Part shown: positions 7,999 through 16,959 of the stretch, one piece after another
Position numbering within the stretch: position 1 is the stretch's first letter
Layout: each line of letters opens with the position of its first letter
Source of the DNA: Sanguibacter sp. HDW7
GTDB lineage: Bacteria; Actinomycetota; Actinomycetes; Actinomycetales; Cellulomonadaceae
Assembly (NCBI RefSeq): GCF_011300875.1
Contig: NZ_CP049862.1
Location: forward strand, 1,674,001-1,738,000
DNA length: 64,000 bases
Direction: 5' to 3'
Program-made: the position numbers and the translations under genes
Notes under the pieces: model-generated
Told to the model about the DNA's origin: nothing
Database searches by the model: none
The model's input: the letters and a program-made list of their open reading frames with translations, nothing else

Positions 7999-9284
7999 CG
8001 CGGGTCCTCCTCGGTGGTGGTGGTGCCCGCGGGTGCCTCGACGGTATCGAGGACGTGGCCCATCGCGAGCTTCTTCGTCAGCAGGTAGGCCTGGTTGTGG
8101 GGCGTGTGGCCGACCTCGATGCGCCGCGTGCTCGCGACGTCGACGCCGTTGGCCGTCAGACCCGAGACCTTGGCGGGGTTGTTGGTGAGCAGCTCGACGT
8201 GGTCGAGGCCGAGGTCCTTGAGGATCGCGGCCGCGGCCCCGTACTCGCGGCGGTCGGCGGGCCACCCGAGCTCGAGGTTCGCCTCGACCGTGTCGAGCCC
8301 CCGGTCCTGGAGCTCGTACGCGGAGATCTTCCCGACGAGGCCGATGCCCCGGCCCTCGTGGCCGCGCATGTAGACGACGGCGCCACCCTCGCGGGCGACG
8401 GCCTCCATCGCCGCGTGGAGCTGGGGCCCGCAGTCGCAGCGGGACGAGCCGAACGCGTCGCCCGTCAGGCACTCCGAGTGGACACGGACGACGGGCCGCT
8501 CCCCCGGCATGACCGGCGGGATCGCGGGGACGAGAGCGACGTGCTCGGCGCCCGTCCGCAGGTCGCGGTAGCCGTGGATGCGGAAGTCGCCGTGCGCGGT
8601 CGGCAGGTCCGCGACGCCCGTGCGCTCGACGCGCTTCGCGTCGGCGAGCCGGCCGGGAGCCTCGGGAGTCACCGGGTCGTGCTCGCGACGCCAGGCCTGG
8701 AGGTCCGCGATCGTGAGGACGACGAGGCCCTCCTTCTCGGCGAGCTCCATGACGGCCGGCAGGCGCATCATCGTGCCGTCGTCGTGGACGAGCTCGGCGA
8801 TCGCGCCGACCTCCCCCGCGCCCGCGAGGCGCACGAGGTCGACCGCCGCCTCGGTGTGGCCGCCGCGGTGCAGGACGCCGCCCGCGACCGCGCGCAGCGG
8901 CAGGACGTGCCCGGGACGGATGAGGTCGATCGGGCCGGAGACCGGGTCGGCGAGCACGTGGAGCGTGCGCGTGCGGTCCGCGGCCGAGATGCCCGTCGTC
9001 ACACCCGTCGCCGCGTCGACCGTCACGGTGTACGCCGTGCGGCGCGGGTCCTGCGACTGCGGGACCATGAGCGGCAGCTCGAGCGCGTCCGCGCGCGGCC
9101 CCGGCATGGGGGCGCACAGGTAGCCCGACGAGTGACGGATCGTCCACGCGACCCACTCGTCGGTCGCGGTCGACGCCGCGAGGATGACGTCGGCCTCGTT
9201 CTCTCGGTCCGGGTTGTCGGCGACGAGGACGGGACGCCCCTGCCGGATCTGCTCGAGCGCCTCCTCGACGGTCGCGAGCCTCAT
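7995..9284 (-). CDS. ribBA: Bifunctional DHBP synthase / GTP cyclohydrolase II
   Basis: A 429-residue fusion. The N-terminal half is 3,4-dihydroxy-2-butanone-4-phosphate synthase, with the metal-binding DRENEAD motif, TGISAADR, and [12 protein letters not shown]. The C-terminal half is GTP cyclohydrolase II, with the zinc-binding [18 protein letters not shown] motif and [10 protein letters not shown]. Together they supply both branches of riboflavin synthesis. ATGA overlaps join it to ribE upstream and ribH downstream. All key residues I can identify are present. Confidence 0.96.
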   Translation of the reverse strand: MRLATVEEALEQIRQGRPVLVADNPDRENEADVILAASTATDEWVAWTIRHSSGYLCAPMPGPRADALELPLMVPQSQDPRRTAYTVTVDAATGVTTGISAADRTRTLHVLADPVSGPIDLIRPGHVLPLRAVAGGVLHRGGHTEAAVDLVRLAGAGEVGAIAELVHDDGTMMRLPAVMELAEKEGLVVLTIADLQAWRREHDPVTPEAPGRLADAKRVERTGVADLPTAHGDFRIHGYRDLRTGAEHVALVPAIPPVMPGERPVVRVHSECLTGDAFGSSRCDCGPQLHAAMEAVAREGGAVVYMRGHEGRGIGLVGKISAYELQDRGLDTVEANLELGWPADRREYGAAAAILKDLGLDHVELLTNNPAKVSGLTANGVDVASTRRIEVGHTPHNQAYLLTKKLAMGHVLDTVEAPAGTTTTEEDPR

Positions 9285-9880
9285 GCGCGTGCCCCCATCA
9301 GCTTCTCGACGTACTTCGCGACGACGTCGACCTCGAGGTTGACGGCGTCGCCCGACGCGAGCGCCCCGAGCGTCGTCGCGGCGAGCGTCGTCGGGATGAG
9401 CGAGATCCCGAACGACTCGTCGTCGACGTGCGTCACCGTGAGCGAGACGCCGCTCACCGTGATCGAACCCTTGTGGACGACGTACCGCAGGACGTCGGCG
9501 GGGGCCTCGACGACGAGGTCGTCCCAGCGCTCCCCCGGCGTCCGCGACCGCAGCCGCCCGACGCCGTCGACGTGTCCCTGGACGATGTGCCCGTCCAGCC
9601 GTCCGCCGACGAGCGCCGCACGCTCGAGGTTGACCGGGTCTCCCGGGCGCAGCGCGCCGAGCTGCGTGAGCCGCAGCGTCTCGGGCATGACGTCCGCGCC
9701 GAAGGTTCCGGCCTCCGCGTCGAGCGTCGTCACGGTGAGACAGACCCCGTTGACGGAGATCGAGTCCCCGTGGGCCGCCGTCGAGGTGACGAGCGGGCCG
9801 CGGATCGTCAGGCGGGCGTCGGTCCCGAGGTCCTCGGACGCGACGATCGCGCCGAGCTCCTCGACGATGCCGGTGAACAT
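9281..9880 (-). CDS. ribE: Riboflavin synthase alpha subunit
   Basis: A 199-residue enzyme that converts two lumazines into riboflavin. It begins [10 protein letters not shown], the diagnostic start, and holds two tandem lumazine-binding repeats (each with a [14 protein letters not shown]-like or [14 protein letters not shown]-like segment). The ATG overlaps the ribD stop by one base and the stop overlaps the ribBA ATG. Confidence 0.96.
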   Translation of the reverse strand: MFTGIVEELGAIVASEDLGTDARLTIRGPLVTSTAAHGDSISVNGVCLTVTTLDAEAGTFGADVMPETLRLTQLGALRPGDPVNLERAALVGGRLDGHIVQGHVDGVGRLRSRTPGERWDDLVVEAPADVLRYVVHKGSITVSGVSLTVTHVDDESFGISLIPTTLAATTLGALASGDAVNLEVDVVAKYVEKLMGARA

Positions 9881-11022
9881 CAGTGCTCCTTCGTGAGGGT
9901 GGTGGCGTCGGCGTCGAGCGCCGCACGCCGGGGACGGGACACGACGAGGACGTCGGGCCCCAGGACCTCGACCGACACCGGCTCGAGGCGCAGCGCCTGC
10001 GAGATCGACGTGATGCCGAGGTCGGCGACGGCGCCACGACCGGCGCCGAGGATGACGGGGGCGACGTACGCGTGGACCTCGTCGACGAGTCCCGCGCGCA
10101 GGAACTGGGCCGCGACGCGCGGCCCGCCCTCGACGAGGACGTGACGGACCTCGAGCGCCGCGAGCTGCACGAGCGCCTCGTGGACGTCGTGCGTGCGCAG
10201 GTGGACGATGCGGCCGCCGGGCTCCCGGCGCAGGCGCGCCTCGCGCGGGATCTCCGTGCGACCCAGGACGACGCGCAGCGGCTGGTGGACGACCGACGTG
10301 CCGTCGGGCAGGAGCCGCATCGGCTCGGTGCGTGCGGTGAGCGCCGGGTCGTCGGCAAGGACGGTGCCCGTCCCGACGAGGATCGCGTCGACCTCGGCGC
10401 GGCGCGCGTGCGCGTGGCGGCGCGCGGCGTCCGACGTCACCCAGCGGCTCGTGCCGTCAGCGGCCGCGACCCGGCCGTCGAGCGTCGTCGCCATCTTCAG
10501 CGTCACGAACGGACGCCCCGTCGTCACGGAGTGGAGCCACGCGCGCACGAGCTCGTGGCCGGGGCCGTCGCCGTCCTCGGTCGGGCCGACGACTGTGACG
10601 CCCGCGTCCGCGAGGCGCGCTCCCCCGCCCGCCGCGACGGTGCTCGGGTCCGGGACCGCGTACGTCACCGCGGCGACGCCGGCCGCGAGGAGCGCCTCGC
10701 TGCACGGCCCCGTCCGGCCCTGATGGTTGCACGGCTCGAGGCTCACGAAGACCGACGCGCCCGTGACGTCGGCGCCCGCGTCCGCCGCGTGCGTGAGCGC
10801 CGCCTGCTCGGCGTGGGGCGTGCCCGCGCCCAGGTGGATGCCGGTCGCGAGCACGCGCCGCGGGTCGTCACCCTCGCCCGGGGCGAGGACGACCGCGCCG
10901 ACGCGCGGGTTGGGACCGAACGCGGGGCCGCCCGCGGCGCTGGTGATCGCGTGCGCGAGGGCCTCGACGGGCGTGAGGTACTCGGGGGTCGGCGTGGTCC
11001 CCGTGGTGGCGTCGTCGTGCAT
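9880..11022 (-). CDS. ribD: Bifunctional riboflavin deaminase-reductase
   Basis: A 380-residue fusion for the second and third steps of riboflavin synthesis. The deaminase domain has the zinc ligands HAEQAAL and EPCNHQGRTGPC; the reductase domain starts near FVTLKMATTLDGRVA. The ATG at 11022 was chosen because GGGAG lies about eight bases upstream; an in-frame codon further up falls inside the riboswitch leader. First gene of the operon, about 100 bases after an FMN riboswitch. Confidence 0.94.
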   Translation of the reverse strand: MHDDATTGTTPTPEYLTPVEALAHAITSAAGGPAFGPNPRVGAVVLAPGEGDDPRRVLATGIHLGAGTPHAEQAALTHAADAGADVTGASVFVSLEPCNHQGRTGPCSEALLAAGVAAVTYAVPDPSTVAAGGGARLADAGVTVVGPTEDGDGPGHELVRAWLHSVTTGRPFVTLKMATTLDGRVAAADGTSRWVTSDAARRHAHARRAEVDAILVGTGTVLADDPALTARTEPMRLLPDGTSVVHQPLRVVLGRTEIPREARLRREPGGRIVHLRTHDVHEALVQLAALEVRHVLVEGGPRVAAQFLRAGLVDEVHAYVAPVILGAGRGAVADLGITSISQALRLEPVSVEVLGPDVLVVSRPRRAALDADATTLTKEH

Positions 11023-11123
11023 GGTCGCTCCCGGACGGTCGGCCCCGGGGCGACGGACGGACGTCCGCGACGTCGCCGCACGACACGTCACCCGTGAGGG
11101 GACGCGCATGCCTGCGTCGTCGT

Positions 11124-11265
11124 CACGTACGCCTCCCATCCGGACTTTGACCGTCGGTCCCGGAGTTCCACCGGATCAGCCGTCAGTCGGTCACCGGCGG
11201 TGACGACGTAACGGTTCGCGGACTATGACCGCCGGCTCGGATTCTCACCGACCCCGGAGCACGTG
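11124..11265 (-). ncRNA. FMN riboswitch (RFN element)
   Basis: The minus strand carries the FMN aptamer: a CACGT/ACGTG closing stem (11261-11265 with 11124-11128), the conserved GGGGTCGGTGAGAATCCG block near the 5' side, the GACCGACGGTCAAAGTCCGG block and the 3' ATGGGAGG. It stands in front of ribD, the normal place. The roughly 100 bases to the ATG should hold the expression platform; I could not resolve whether it acts on translation or termination. Confidence 0.93.
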
Positions 11266-11348
11266 CTCACCCTCAACAATGCCACATGCGAAGGGTTCAT
11301 TCCCGCACGTGGGCCGCAGGTCCGAGCCGTGGACGCCGCAGAACGGGC

Positions 11349-12014
11349 TCAGTGGCCGCAGGCGGCCGCGCCGAGCTCGCGCAGGGTGGCGATCTCTGCC
11401 GCGACGTCCTCGGCCCCGTAGACGGCCGACCCCGCGACGAAGACGTCCGCCCCGGCCTCGGCGGCACGCTCGATCGTCGAGCGCGACACGCCCCCGTCGA
11501 TCTGGAGCCGCACCTCGAGGCCGGTGGCATCGATCGCGGCACGGGCTCGCGCGATCTTGGCGAGCGTCGCCTCGATGAACGACTGGCCGCCGAACCCGGG
11601 CTCGACGGTCATGACGAGGATCATGTCGAGCTCCGGCAGGAGATCGATGAACGGCTCGATGGGCGTCGCGGGGCGCAGCGCGAGCGCGGCCCGTGCCCCG
11701 AGCCGGCGGATCTCGCGTGCGAGCCGCACGGGCGCTGCGGCGGCCTCCGCGTGGAACGTCACCGACGCAGAACCGGCCTCCGCGTACGCGGGCGCCCAGC
11801 GATCGGGGTCCGCGATCATGAGGTGCGTGTCGACCGGCACGGGGCACACCTCGACGATCCGCTCGACGATCGGCAGGCCGAGCGTGAGGTTCGGCACGAA
11901 GTGGTTGTCCATGACGTCGACGTGCGCCGCGTCCGCGGTCGAGATGGCCTCGAGGTCGCGCTGGAGGTTCGCGAAGTCGGCCGAGAGGATGCTGGGGTGG
12001 ATGGCGATGCCCAT
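11349..12014 (-). CDS. rpe: Ribulose-phosphate 3-epimerase
   Basis: A 221-residue TIM-barrel enzyme that interconverts ribulose-5-phosphate and xylulose-5-phosphate. Motifs: [42 protein letters not shown] and IDGGVS with the metal and catalytic residues. The ATG at 12014 has no ribosome site but TAGGGT lies seven bases upstream, implying a leaderless mRNA. It follows rsmB by 60 bases and precedes the riboswitch operon. Confidence 0.95.
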   Translation of the reverse strand: MGIAIHPSILSADFANLQRDLEAISTADAAHVDVMDNHFVPNLTLGLPIVERIVEVCPVPVDTHLMIADPDRWAPAYAEAGSASVTFHAEAAAAPVRLAREIRRLGARAALALRPATPIEPFIDLLPELDMILVMTVEPGFGGQSFIEATLAKIARARAAIDATGLEVRLQIDGGVSRSTIERAAEAGADVFVAGSAVYGAEDVAAEIATLRELGAAACGH

Positions 12015-12021
12015 GAGCGTC

Positions 12022-12027
12022 ACCCTA
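12022..12027 (-). promoter_or_regulatory. rpe -10 box, leaderless start
   Basis: TAGGGT on the minus strand, seven bases before the ATG. Confidence 0.45.
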
Positions 12028-12074
12028 CCGGCGGCCCGGGCCGGCAAGGGTGGTGCCGGTCCCGGCGCCGCAGG

Positions 12075-13595
12075 TCAGCGCGTGCGGCGCAGGAGCGTGA
12101 GGTGCATCGCGTCGGTCCCGTGGACGTGCGGCCACAGCTGCACGTCCGTGCCGGGCACGAGCTCGGGTTCCTCGAGCGACACCGACCGCACCGCGGCCGC
12201 GGCGTCCGCCCGCTCGACGTCGTCGCGTCCCGCGAGGATGTCGTCGACGACGAGCCGTGTCTCGGCGAGGTGCGGCGAGCAGGTCACGTACGCGACGAGA
12301 CCGCCCGGCCGGGTCGCGTCGATCGCCGCGCCGAGCAGCTCACGCTGGAGCTTCGCGAGCGCGGGAACGTCCGACGGCTCGCGACGCCAGCGCGACTCAG
12401 GACGACGGCGCAGCGCACCGAGCCCCGTGCACGGGGCGTCGACCATGACGCGGTCGAAGCCGCCCGTCGTGCGCTCAAGGATCGTGCGGCCGTCCCCGAC
12501 GACGACTCCCTCGACCGCGTCGGCGGGCACGGCCCGCAGCGTCTGCTCGACGAGGCGCGCGCGGTGCGCCTGGGACTCGTTGGCGAGCAGCCGCGCCCCG
12601 CGCTCCCCCGCGAGCGACGCGAGCAGGCCCGCCTTGCCGCCCGGGCCGGCGCACAGGTCGAGCCAGCGCTCGTCCGGGCCTTCGAGGGGCGCGGCGGCGA
12701 GCGCGAGGGCGACGAGCTGCGAGCCCTCGTCCTGGACCGCGGCGGCGCCCGCGCGCACCGCGGGGATCGACGCGGGGTCCCCTCCCTGGAGCACGGCGGC
12801 CGTCGGCGCGTAGCGGCTCGGGACGACGCGCGCCTCGCGGTCACCGAGCTCTTCGGCGACCTCCTCGGCGAGCTCGGCGACGTCGAGCAGCCCCGGCCGT
12901 GCCACGAGCGTCACCCGGGGTGCGGCGTTGTCCGCCTCGAGCAACGCCTCGATCTCGGACGCGTCGCGACCGTGCGCCGTGAGCGCCTCGCGCAGCGCGC
13001 GCACGACCCAGGCAGGGTGCGAGCCGAGGACCGCGAGCCGGGCGTCGTCGTCGGGTGCCTCGGCCGCGAGCAGCGCGTCCCACTCCTCGGGCGTCCGCTC
13101 CGAGACCCGGCGCAGGACAGCGTTGACGAAGCGCGACGGGCCCGTGCCCGCGTGCTCGCGCGCGAGCCCCACGGTCTCCGAGACCGCCGCGTGCGTCGCG
13201 ACCCGCATGCCGAGCACCTGGTGCGCACCCAGCCGCAGCAGGTCCCGCACGACCGGGTCGACGTCCGTGAGCGGACGGTCCATGCAGTGCGCGAGGATCG
13301 CGTCGTAGCGCCCCTGGAGCCGCAGCGTGCCGTACGCGAGCTCCGTCGCGAACGCCGCGTCCCGCCCGCGCAGGCGCGCCCGGCGCAGCGCGGGCGGCAG
13401 CACGAGGTTCGCGTACGCGTCAGAGCCGTCGACCTCGCGCAGCACCTCGAGCGCCACCTCACGTGCCGGGTCCGAGCCCTTGCGCCGCGCCGAGGGCGCG
13501 AGCGTCGACCGCTCGTCGTAGCGGCGCAAGGCCCCGCGCTCGCGGCCCTTCGCGTCGCGACGCGGCCCCTGGCCGCGCTCGTCCCGGGGGCTCAT
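12075..13595 (-). CDS. rsmB: 16S rRNA (cytosine-967-C5) methyltransferase
   Basis: A 506-residue RsmB/Sun protein: a basic head, an N-terminal NusB-like RNA-binding domain (about 45-180) and a C-terminal SAM-dependent methyltransferase. The SAM site [14 protein letters not shown] and both catalytic cysteines (VDAPCTGLG and [10 protein letters not shown]) are present. The ATG overlaps the fmt stop (ATGA), so both belong to one leaderless transcript. Pairing with fmt is common in bacteria. Confidence 0.94.
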   Translation of the reverse strand: MSPRDERGQGPRRDAKGRERGALRRYDERSTLAPSARRKGSDPAREVALEVLREVDGSDAYANLVLPPALRRARLRGRDAAFATELAYGTLRLQGRYDAILAHCMDRPLTDVDPVVRDLLRLGAHQVLGMRVATHAAVSETVGLAREHAGTGPSRFVNAVLRRVSERTPEEWDALLAAEAPDDDARLAVLGSHPAWVVRALREALTAHGRDASEIEALLEADNAAPRVTLVARPGLLDVAELAEEVAEELGDREARVVPSRYAPTAAVLQGGDPASIPAVRAGAAAVQDEGSQLVALALAAAPLEGPDERWLDLCAGPGGKAGLLASLAGERGARLLANESQAHRARLVEQTLRAVPADAVEGVVVGDGRTILERTTGGFDRVMVDAPCTGLGALRRRPESRWRREPSDVPALAKLQRELLGAAIDATRPGGLVAYVTCSPHLAETRLVVDDILAGRDDVERADAAAAVRSVSLEEPELVPGTDVQLWPHVHGTDAMHLTLLRRTR

Positions 13596-14542
13596 GCCGC
13601 ACCCAGGATCGAGCCGTCGCCGAGCGGCGCCCCGTCGGGACCCCGGGCGCCGCGCGCCCAGTCGGCGGCCGCCATGAGCTTCTTGCCGACGGGCTGCACC
13701 TCGCCGAGTCGCACGGCGTGCGTCGCGGTGCCGACGTGGACGTCGCGCCGCCCCACGCGCAGCTCGCCCGGAGCGAGGTCGGTGACGTCCGGGGCGAGCG
13801 TCACGGGACCCAGACCGAGGCGTGCACCGTCCGGAAGGGTCGTCCACGCGCCCGGCGCGGGCGTGCAGCCGCGGACCCGTCGGTCGACCGCGAGGGCGGG
13901 GAGCGCCCAGTCGACGCGTGCGTCGGCGACCTCGATCTTCGGGGCGTGCGAGATGCCGTCGGCCGGCTGCGGCTCAGGGAGAAGCTGTCCGGCGGCGAGC
14001 GCGTCCATCGTCGCGACGAGCAGCGGAGCGCCCGCGTGTGCGAGGCGGTCGAGCAGGTCGCCCGCGGTGTCGCGCGGGCGCACGGTCTCCGTGAGCGTCC
14101 CGAGGACGGGGCCCGTGTCGACGCCGTCGCCGATGACGAACGTCGTCGCGCCCGTCACCTCGTCGCCCGCCATGATCGCGCGCTGCACCGGGGCGGCGCC
14201 GCGCCACGCGGGCAGGATCGAGAAGTGGAGGTTGATCCAGCCGAGCGGCGGGATCGCGAGGGCGTCAGGCCGCAGGATCTCCCCGTAGGCGACGACGGCC
14301 GCCGCGTCGGGGGCGAGCTCGCGCAGCCGCGCGAGCGTCTCGGGGTCACGCGGGCGGCCCGTGATGACCTCGAGGCCGAGCTCCTCCGCGCGGACCCGCA
14401 CGGGGGTCGGCGTGAGCCGCTTGCCGCGACCGGCCGGGGCGTCGGCGCGGGTGAGCACCGCGACGACCTCGTGCGGGGAGGCGACGAGCGCCTCGAGGGA
14501 CGGGACCGCGACCTCGGGGGTCCCGGCGAAGAGGATGCGCAT
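13592..14542 (-). CDS. fmt: Methionyl-tRNA formyltransferase
   Basis: A 316-residue enzyme that formylates initiator Met-tRNA. It begins [19 protein letters not shown] and has the folate-binding [18 protein letters not shown] motif. The C-terminal OB-like domain is present, so the gene looks complete. TAGGAT lies eight bases before the ATG, so the mRNA is probably leaderless. Couples to rsmB by ATGA. Confidence 0.96.
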   Translation of the reverse strand: MRILFAGTPEVAVPSLEALVASPHEVVAVLTRADAPAGRGKRLTPTPVRVRAEELGLEVITGRPRDPETLARLRELAPDAAAVVAYGEILRPDALAIPPLGWINLHFSILPAWRGAAPVQRAIMAGDEVTGATTFVIGDGVDTGPVLGTLTETVRPRDTAGDLLDRLAHAGAPLLVATMDALAAGQLLPEPQPADGISHAPKIEVADARVDWALPALAVDRRVRGCTPAPGAWTTLPDGARLGLGPVTLAPDVTDLAPGELRVGRRDVHVGTATHAVRLGEVQPVGKKLMAAADWARGARGPDGAPLGDGSILGAA

Positions 14543-14550
14543 GGGAACCC

Positions 14551-14556
14551 ATCCTA
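14551..14556 (-). promoter_or_regulatory. fmt -10 box, leaderless start
   Basis: TAGGAT on the minus strand, eight bases before the ATG. Confidence 0.5.
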
Positions 14557-14616
14557 GGCGCGGACGAGCCCCCGACGACGCGGTCGTCGGGGGCTCGTCC
14601 GTGAGCGCGAGGACGC

Positions 14617-16749
14617 TCAGCCCTCCTGACGACGACGGTTGCCGACGCCCGCGGCCGCCGCAGCGATCGCGAGGGCCGCGAGCACGCCGCCGCCGGCCGC
14701 GAGCTGCTTCGTCGGGCTGCCCTCGACCTGCGTGCGCAGATCGACGGTCCCGCCCGCCACCTGGCTGGTGCCGTCGGCGAGCGTCGTCGCACCGTCGGCG
14801 AGCGTCGCCGTGCCGGTCGCGAGGTCGCCCGCCCCTGTGGCGAGCGTGCCCGCGCCGTCGGCGAGGTCGCCTGCGCCGGTCGCGAGCGTGCCCGCCCCCT
14901 CCGCGAGCTTCTGGGCGCCTGCGTCAGCCTCGCCGAGGCCGTCGCGGAGCTCGACCGAGCCTGCGGCGAGCAGGTCCGTCCCGGCAGCCAGCGAGGTCGC
15001 GCCGTTGACGAGGTCACCGGACCCCGTCGAGAGCCGGGCCGCCCCGCCTGCGAGGGTCCCGGTGCCGGCGTTGAGGGTGCGGGCTCCGGAGGCGAGGGAC
15101 GTCGACCCGGCGAGCAGCTGCTTCGTGCCCGAGGTGAGGTCCTTCGTGCCCGCACTCAGCGTGCGAGCCCCGGTCGCGAGGGTTCCTGCGCCCTTCGCGA
15201 GTGCCGTCGTCCCGTTCGCGAGGGTCGTCGTGCCCTCCGAGAGGGTCTGGGACCCCTCGGCGAGCGAGCCGGCGCCCGCGGCGAGTGCAGCGGTGCCCGA
15301 AGCGAGCTCCGTGGCGCCCGTGCTGAGGGTGCCAGCACCCGTGGCGAGCCTGGTCGCCCCCTCTGCGAGGGTGTCGGCTCCGGACGTGAGCCGTGAGGCA
15401 CCGGCGACGAGGTCGCCGGTGCCCGTGGCGAGGTCCGTGCTCCCCGTGCTGAGCCGTGCGGCGCCCGCGACGAGCGGCGTGAGCGCGTTCGTGTTGAACT
15501 TGGCGGCTCCGCCAGCCAGGGCCACGGCCCCCGTGTGGGCCGCGGTGAGCCGGGCGTGGAACCCGACGCCGGGTGCCATGATCTGCTGTGCGGTTCCGTT
15601 AGCCCTGGCCTGGATCGTCGAGGCGCCCCGGGAGAGCCCGTCGATGATGGCGAGCATCTCGGCCTTGGTGGGTGGCTCGTCGTTCGCGATGGCGAGCCTC
15701 AGCTCATCGAGACTCGTGACGAGGTCGCCCGCGCCGGTCCCGAGTGCCGAGTAGCCGTCGGCCATGTCGCTTGCCGTGGTCGGCGCGGCGCCAAGGGCGC
15801 CGGCCAGGTTCTGAGCACCAGGCAGGAGGCCCGGGTTGGCAGGGTCGACGCTCGTGAACGCGCCTTGGGTCGCGACGAGGTTCGATGCGAGCGCTCCGGC
15901 TCCGTCCCTGAGGTCTCCCGCTCCCTTGTGGGCGGCGGTGATGCCCTTGGCGAGCTCGTACGTACCCTTCTGGAGCGCCGTGGCGCCCTCGTCGAGCTCG
16001 CCGGCACCGGTGGCGAGGTCTCCTGCGCCGACACGCACCTGTGCGGCACCCGCCGAGGCAGTCGCGGCGCCGGCCGACAGCGTGCCTGCACCTGCGGCGA
16101 GGTCCTTGGCGCCCTGGGCGACCTGCGTCGCGCCCTTGTCGGCGGCCTTGGCGCCGTCGCGGAGCGACGTGGCACCCGTGGCGAGCGTGCTGGCCCCGGC
16201 CGCGAGCTTCCCGGCGCCCTCGTGCGCGCTGCTCATGCCCGTGCGGAGGTCCCGCGCGCCGGTCGCGAGGGTCGTCGCGCCGGCGTCGAGCGCGGACGCC
16301 CCTGTCGCGAGGGTGCGCGCACCTTGACGGAGGTCGCCCGCGCCGGTCGCGAGCCGCCCTGCGCCGTCGTCGGCGTCCCTCAGGCCGTCGGCGAGGGACG
16401 TCGCCCCGGCGCCGAGCTTCGACGTGCCCTCGGCGAGCGTCGAGGCGCCGTCGGAGAGGGCCCCGGCCCCGTCGGCCACCTGCGTGGCGCCTGACGAGAG
16501 GGCACCCGCGCCGTCGGAGACCTTGCCTGCCCCGGCGGCGGCGGTGCCGGCGCCGGCTGCGAGCTGCGCGGCGCCGTCGTCGACCTTGCCGGAACCCTCG
16601 GCGAGGCGCATGGACCCGTCGCGGACGCGTCCCGAGAAGATGAGGAGGAAGGCGATGAGAACTATCGCCGTGATCAGCAGGAGGGTGTGGCCGACGACGT
16701 GTGCCGCCGTGGACCGCGAGGCCCTCACCCCGTTGGAGGTCAAGCTCAT
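14617..16749 (-). CDS. Heptad-repeat membrane fibre protein (YhgE/Pip-like repeats)
   Basis: A 710-residue protein. Layout by my count: residues 1-44 with one membrane segment (about 18-38); 45-289, thirty-five tandem heptads of the form GAxxLxx; 290-428, a non-repetitive centre of 139 residues; 429-673, again thirty-five heptads; 674-710, a tail with a second membrane segment and a final Arg cluster. Such GA-L heptads are known from YhgE/Pip and EsaA/YueB proteins, whose ectodomains form long fibres, but the multi-pass permease part of YhgE is absent. Both ends are predicted cytoplasmic and the repeats outside. AAGGAG lies seven bases before the ATG at 16749. Function is unknown; adhesion, phage receptor or envelope-spanning scaffold are possible. 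Confidence 0.8.
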   Translation of the reverse strand: MSLTSNGVRASRSTAAHVVGHTLLLITAIVLIAFLLIFSGRVRDGSMRLAEGSGKVDDGAAQLAAGAGTAAAGAGKVSDGAGALSSGATQVADGAGALSDGASTLAEGTSKLGAGATSLADGLRDADDGAGRLATGAGDLRQGARTLATGASALDAGATTLATGARDLRTGMSSAHEGAGKLAAGASTLATGATSLRDGAKAADKGATQVAQGAKDLAAGAGTLSAGAATASAGAAQVRVGAGDLATGAGELDEGATALQKGTYELAKGITAAHKGAGDLRDGAGALASNLVATQGAFTSVDPANPGLLPGAQNLAGALGAAPTTASDMADGYSALGTGAGDLVTSLDELRLAIANDEPPTKAEMLAIIDGLSRGASTIQARANGTAQQIMAPGVGFHARLTAAHTGAVALAGGAAKFNTNALTPLVAGAARLSTGSTDLATGTGDLVAGASRLTSGADTLAEGATRLATGAGTLSTGATELASGTAALAAGAGSLAEGSQTLSEGTTTLANGTTALAKGAGTLATGARTLSAGTKDLTSGTKQLLAGSTSLASGARTLNAGTGTLAGGAARLSTGSGDLVNGATSLAAGTDLLAAGSVELRDGLGEADAGAQKLAEGAGTLATGAGDLADGAGTLATGAGDLATGTATLADGATTLADGTSQVAGGTVDLRTQVEGSPTKQLAAGGGVLAALAIAAAAAGVGNRRRQEG
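14731..15465 (-). repeat. Second heptad array, 35 units of 21 bp
   Basis: Coding repeat, residues 429-673 of the fibre protein. Units such as GAGTLAT and GAGDLAD recur almost exactly; the underlying DNA is a 21-bp periodic array. Confidence 0.85.
15883..16617 (-). repeat. First heptad array, 35 units of 21 bp
   Basis: Coding repeat, residues 45-289 of the fibre protein. Same length as the second array (735 bp) but less regular at unit level, with occasional Ala for Leu at the core position. Confidence 0.85.
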
Positions 16750-16800
16750 CCGGACTCCTTCGTCACGGTGCGCACTGGCGTGCGCACGAGACCGGGCCGG

Positions 16801-16816
16801 CGTGCAACGTTGCACG
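16801..16816. promoter_or_regulatory. 16-bp palindromic operator candidate
   Basis: Perfect palindrome with half-site CGTGCAAC, 51 bases before the fibre-protein ATG. Its AACGTT centre resembles LacI-family sites, but a TetR-type protein is equally possible. An AT-rich stretch reading GATAAATG on the minus strand (about 16862-16869) upstream could be the -10, which would place the palindrome in the leader. No regulator gene is next to it. Confidence 0.5.
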
Positions 16817-16959
16817 GCGGTCCGGTGGAGGTCCGGCCCGCGTCGTCGAGGGCCGGTCGATCATTTATCTGAGACGTGGCGTATCAGGTACTTGCCGTTG
16901 CAAGATTACACGACGTCGTGATCCACGTCACATGGTGGGGTGGTGTGCGGACGCCCGCG

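Noticed and set aside
14731-16617. Regular repeats resembling a CRISPR or satellite array
   Set aside because: The period is exactly 21 bp, in frame, without spacers, and encodes GAxxLxx heptads.
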